From: Rossellomorea aquimaris
Lineage (GTDB): Bacteria; Bacillota; Bacilli; Bacillales; Bacillaceae_B
Direction: 5' to 3'
Length of the DNA stretch: 64,000 nt
Assembly (NCBI RefSeq): GCF_000935355.1
Contig: NZ_JXZC01000010.1
Location: forward strand, 1 to 64,000
Under the pieces are notes generated by a model that did no database searches, was not told the origin of the DNA, and saw only the letters and a list, made by a program, of their open reading frames with translations. Of this stretch, positions 62,380 through 64,000 are shown in pieces. Each line of letters starts with the position of its first letter. Position 1 is the stretch's first letter. The translations under genes were made by a program, and so were the position numbers.

Positions 62380-64000
62380 ACGCTTCCGTTCCCTCATCAT
62401 CGGTCGAATTAGAGCGTTTATCCAATAAAACCTGAGCAACAGTTAATGCAATAACAACTAAGCCTAATACAATGACCGCTTGATTGAATAAACTGTCTGA
62501 CCCATATTGAATCGACATATACACGGTGGACATTGGATCCTTGAAATTAAAATTAGGCGTTGTTAATGCCAATAACGGTGTCACAAACAGGGCGATGATT
62601 CCCACCGAAACAAACCATCCTAACAAACGATGTGTAACAAATGCGACCCGGATGAGTCCTGAACCCGCCAGTAAAAGGAGAATGGTGAAGATCGTCCACT
62701 CAACCGAACGCGATTCCACCAATGGATAGATATCCAATCCATACAGACTGATGACAAATCCGACAATCAGGTTCAGCAGGAGGAAAATCACTCCTTGTAT
62801 CCAGAGAGGAGCATTTTGGAAGTAATAACTTGTATATCCGATAAGCAAACTGGATAACAAGATAATAAACAATATAACCACCGGTGGAAGAGCACTTGCT
62901 TTCTTTTCTTCCGGAACATCTCCTTTTACATTAAGGGGGTTCGTCAAGAAATCATAGACATATCCATTGGATTGTCCGTCAACGAACGCATTCCCCAGGA
63001 CGCTAAATACATCATCACGAATTAATTGAGTGGAAGCTACATTCGTTGCCCACTTATTATTCAGTGTATCTGCATCACTTTGAACATTCGATACATTCGA
63101 TTGAAGCTCGTTGGTATAGGATACGATTGTATTTTGGCTTTCACTCACAGTATCCAGGAAGGAATGGATCGACTTGATTTCACTTCCGATTTGCTTCTGG
63201 TTCCCTACTAAATCAGGGCCAGCCGCACCTGATGCAGGTGTTGGAGCTGTTTGCTCCGGCTGTTGTATTCGAGTCAATACATTTGTTGCTTCTTGATTAA
63301 TCGCATTCAGGCTCTCTGTAAGCTGTGATTGCTGGTCATCAAGGGTTTGATTGTATTCTGCCGCAAAGACGGTAAATGAGTCCTGGAGTGTGTTGAGAGC
63401 ATCCTCTGTATTCGGCAACCCTGCATTTAATTGTTCCCACTCCGCTTGTTCCGGCTGACTGACTTTCAGAATTTCATTTACCTCATTCTTGAGCTCTTCA
63501 TCTTGAAGGACGGCCGCTTTCACTCCATTCTCCGTCAACATACCGTTAAGGGTCGCTTCATATCGATCCAGGTAAGAGTAATATTGCAGAAGATCCATAA
63601 GCTTGTAGTTATTAATCCCGCGGTAAAAATAGCCGGATAAGGTGTTTCTTCTATTTTCGGATAAAGCAGCCGAGTTCAGGATGGAACTTTCTTTGCCCTC
63701 GATTTCGGCAACGATATTCGAAACATTATCTGAGAACATCTCTAATTGGTTGATCAGAGCTTCATTCGTCTCAGTCAATGTCTTAACCTGTTCTTTCAGC
63801 TCTTGATTTTCAGTGGTAAGGGTTTCAATCTGCTTGGTCAATTCATCGATTTTATCGATTAAAGTCTGATTATCTTCGAGAAGCCTTGATACTTCTCTCA
63901 ATAGCCTATCCACCTCAGCCTGAAGAGGGTTTTCCGAGCTATTATTTTTCCCTTGGAGCTGGGTTCGAACCTGTAGGATGCGATCATTGATCGTCGAAAT
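62369..64000 (-). CDS. esaA: Type VII secretion protein EsaA/YueB (5' end outside window)
   Basis: The frame is open to the right edge without a start, so this is the C-terminal 543 residues of a longer protein. It has a long coiled coil (EDNQTLIDKIDELTKQIETL and onward) and helical extracellular region, then about six membrane helices near the C-terminus (from VVILFIILLSSLLIGYTSYYF to AVIVLGLVVIALTVAQVLL). This is the EsaA/YueB layout; B. subtilis YueB is also the phage SPP1 receptor. A GTG at 63913 is internal. essA follows with an overlap, as in T7SSb loci. Confidence 0.85.
   Translation of the reverse strand: MSTINDRILQVRTQLQGKNNSSENPLQAEVDRLLREVSRLLEDNQTLIDKIDELTKQIETLTTENQELKEQVKTLTETNEALINQLEMFSDNVSNIVAEIEGKESSILNSAALSENRRNTLSGYFYRGINNYKLMDLLQYYSYLDRYEATLNGMLTENGVKAAVLQDEELKNEVNEILKVSQPEQAEWEQLNAGLPNTEDALNTLQDSFTVFAAEYNQTLDDQQSQLTESLNAINQEATNVLTRIQQPEQTAPTPASGAAGPDLVGNQKQIGSEIKSIHSFLDTVSESQNTIVSYTNELQSNVSNVQSDADTLNNKWATNVASTQLIRDDVFSVLGNAFVDGQSNGYVYDFLTNPLNVKGDVPEEKKASALPPVVILFIILLSSLLIGYTSYYFQNAPLWIQGVIFLLLNLIVGFVISLYGLDIYPLVESRSVEWTIFTILLLLAGSGLIRVAFVTHRLLGWFVSVGIIALFVTPLLALTTPNFNFKDPMSTVYMSIQYGSDSLFNQAVIVLGLVVIALTVAQVLLDKRSNSTDDEGTEAYEG

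Overview
The window looks like chromosomal DNA from a spore-forming Bacillaceae species (Bacillus/Rossellomorea/Priestia-like). The evidence is low-to-moderate GC, strong AAGGAGG-type ribosome binding sites, frequent TTG/GTG starts, sporulation and germination genes (cwlJ, gerQ, an sda-like gene), bacillithiol synthesis (bshB2), sigma-B promoters, two parS sites, and a pta-hemQ-cwlJ-gerQ-ywdK-ywdI-ung-pdxK block that resembles the Bacillus subtilis ywf/ywd region. I saw no rRNA, tRNA, CRISPR array, insertion sequence or intact prophage.

Layout. 1-9 kb holds conserved housekeeping genes: lipL and pta, hemQ, the germination pair cwlJ-gerQ, small ywd genes, ung with a perfect parS site beside it, a sigma-B-driven YflT protein, pdxK, and yojF-bshB2. 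9.7-12.3 kb is a self-contained ABC exporter operon with its TetR regulator and two operators bracketing one promoter. 13.4-16.6 kb is a compact cassette: a SigO/RsoA-like two-part sigma factor, two leaderless cell-wall hydrolases, a YvrJ-family gene with a stop at codon 3, a small two-helix membrane protein and a holin-like toxin. The sigma operon and the hydrolase operon share an unusual promoter. 16.6-35 kb is metabolic and transport DNA: sugar dehydrogenase, AtoE-type carrier, sda, YjiH, P450, histidine kinase, tdh-kbl, a lactate permease with a Rex/Fnr-type operator, patB, and an alkD operon with two overlapping micro-ORFs. 35-46.9 kb holds a QueA paralogue operon, folD under a ZTP riboswitch, a Rieske flavoprotein, msrAB with a second parS site, an MFS pump, a PLD-like protein and a GlsB-type stress protein.

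47.4-54.2 kb is a complete Priestia megaterium-type gas-vesicle cluster (gvpA-P-Q-B-O/R-N-F-G-L-S-K-J-T-U), read leftward. Immediately upstream, on the same strand, lies an actin-type partition locus: parM, parR and a parC-like array of GTRTAC half-sites. 56.8-61.4 kb holds a GNAT protein, an enolase-superfamily epimerase, a regulator and an NhaC-type antiporter; the last three are linked by a shared operator-like repeat. The right edge cuts into a type VII secretion locus (essA and a 5'-truncated esaA).

Three things stand out. First, three intergenic arrays with unrelated sequences repeat a short anchor word every 20-21 bp, close to two helical turns. Second, the sigma-factor/hydrolase cassette has an apparent self-specific promoter. 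Third, a chromosomal ParMRC locus sits next to gas-vesicle genes.
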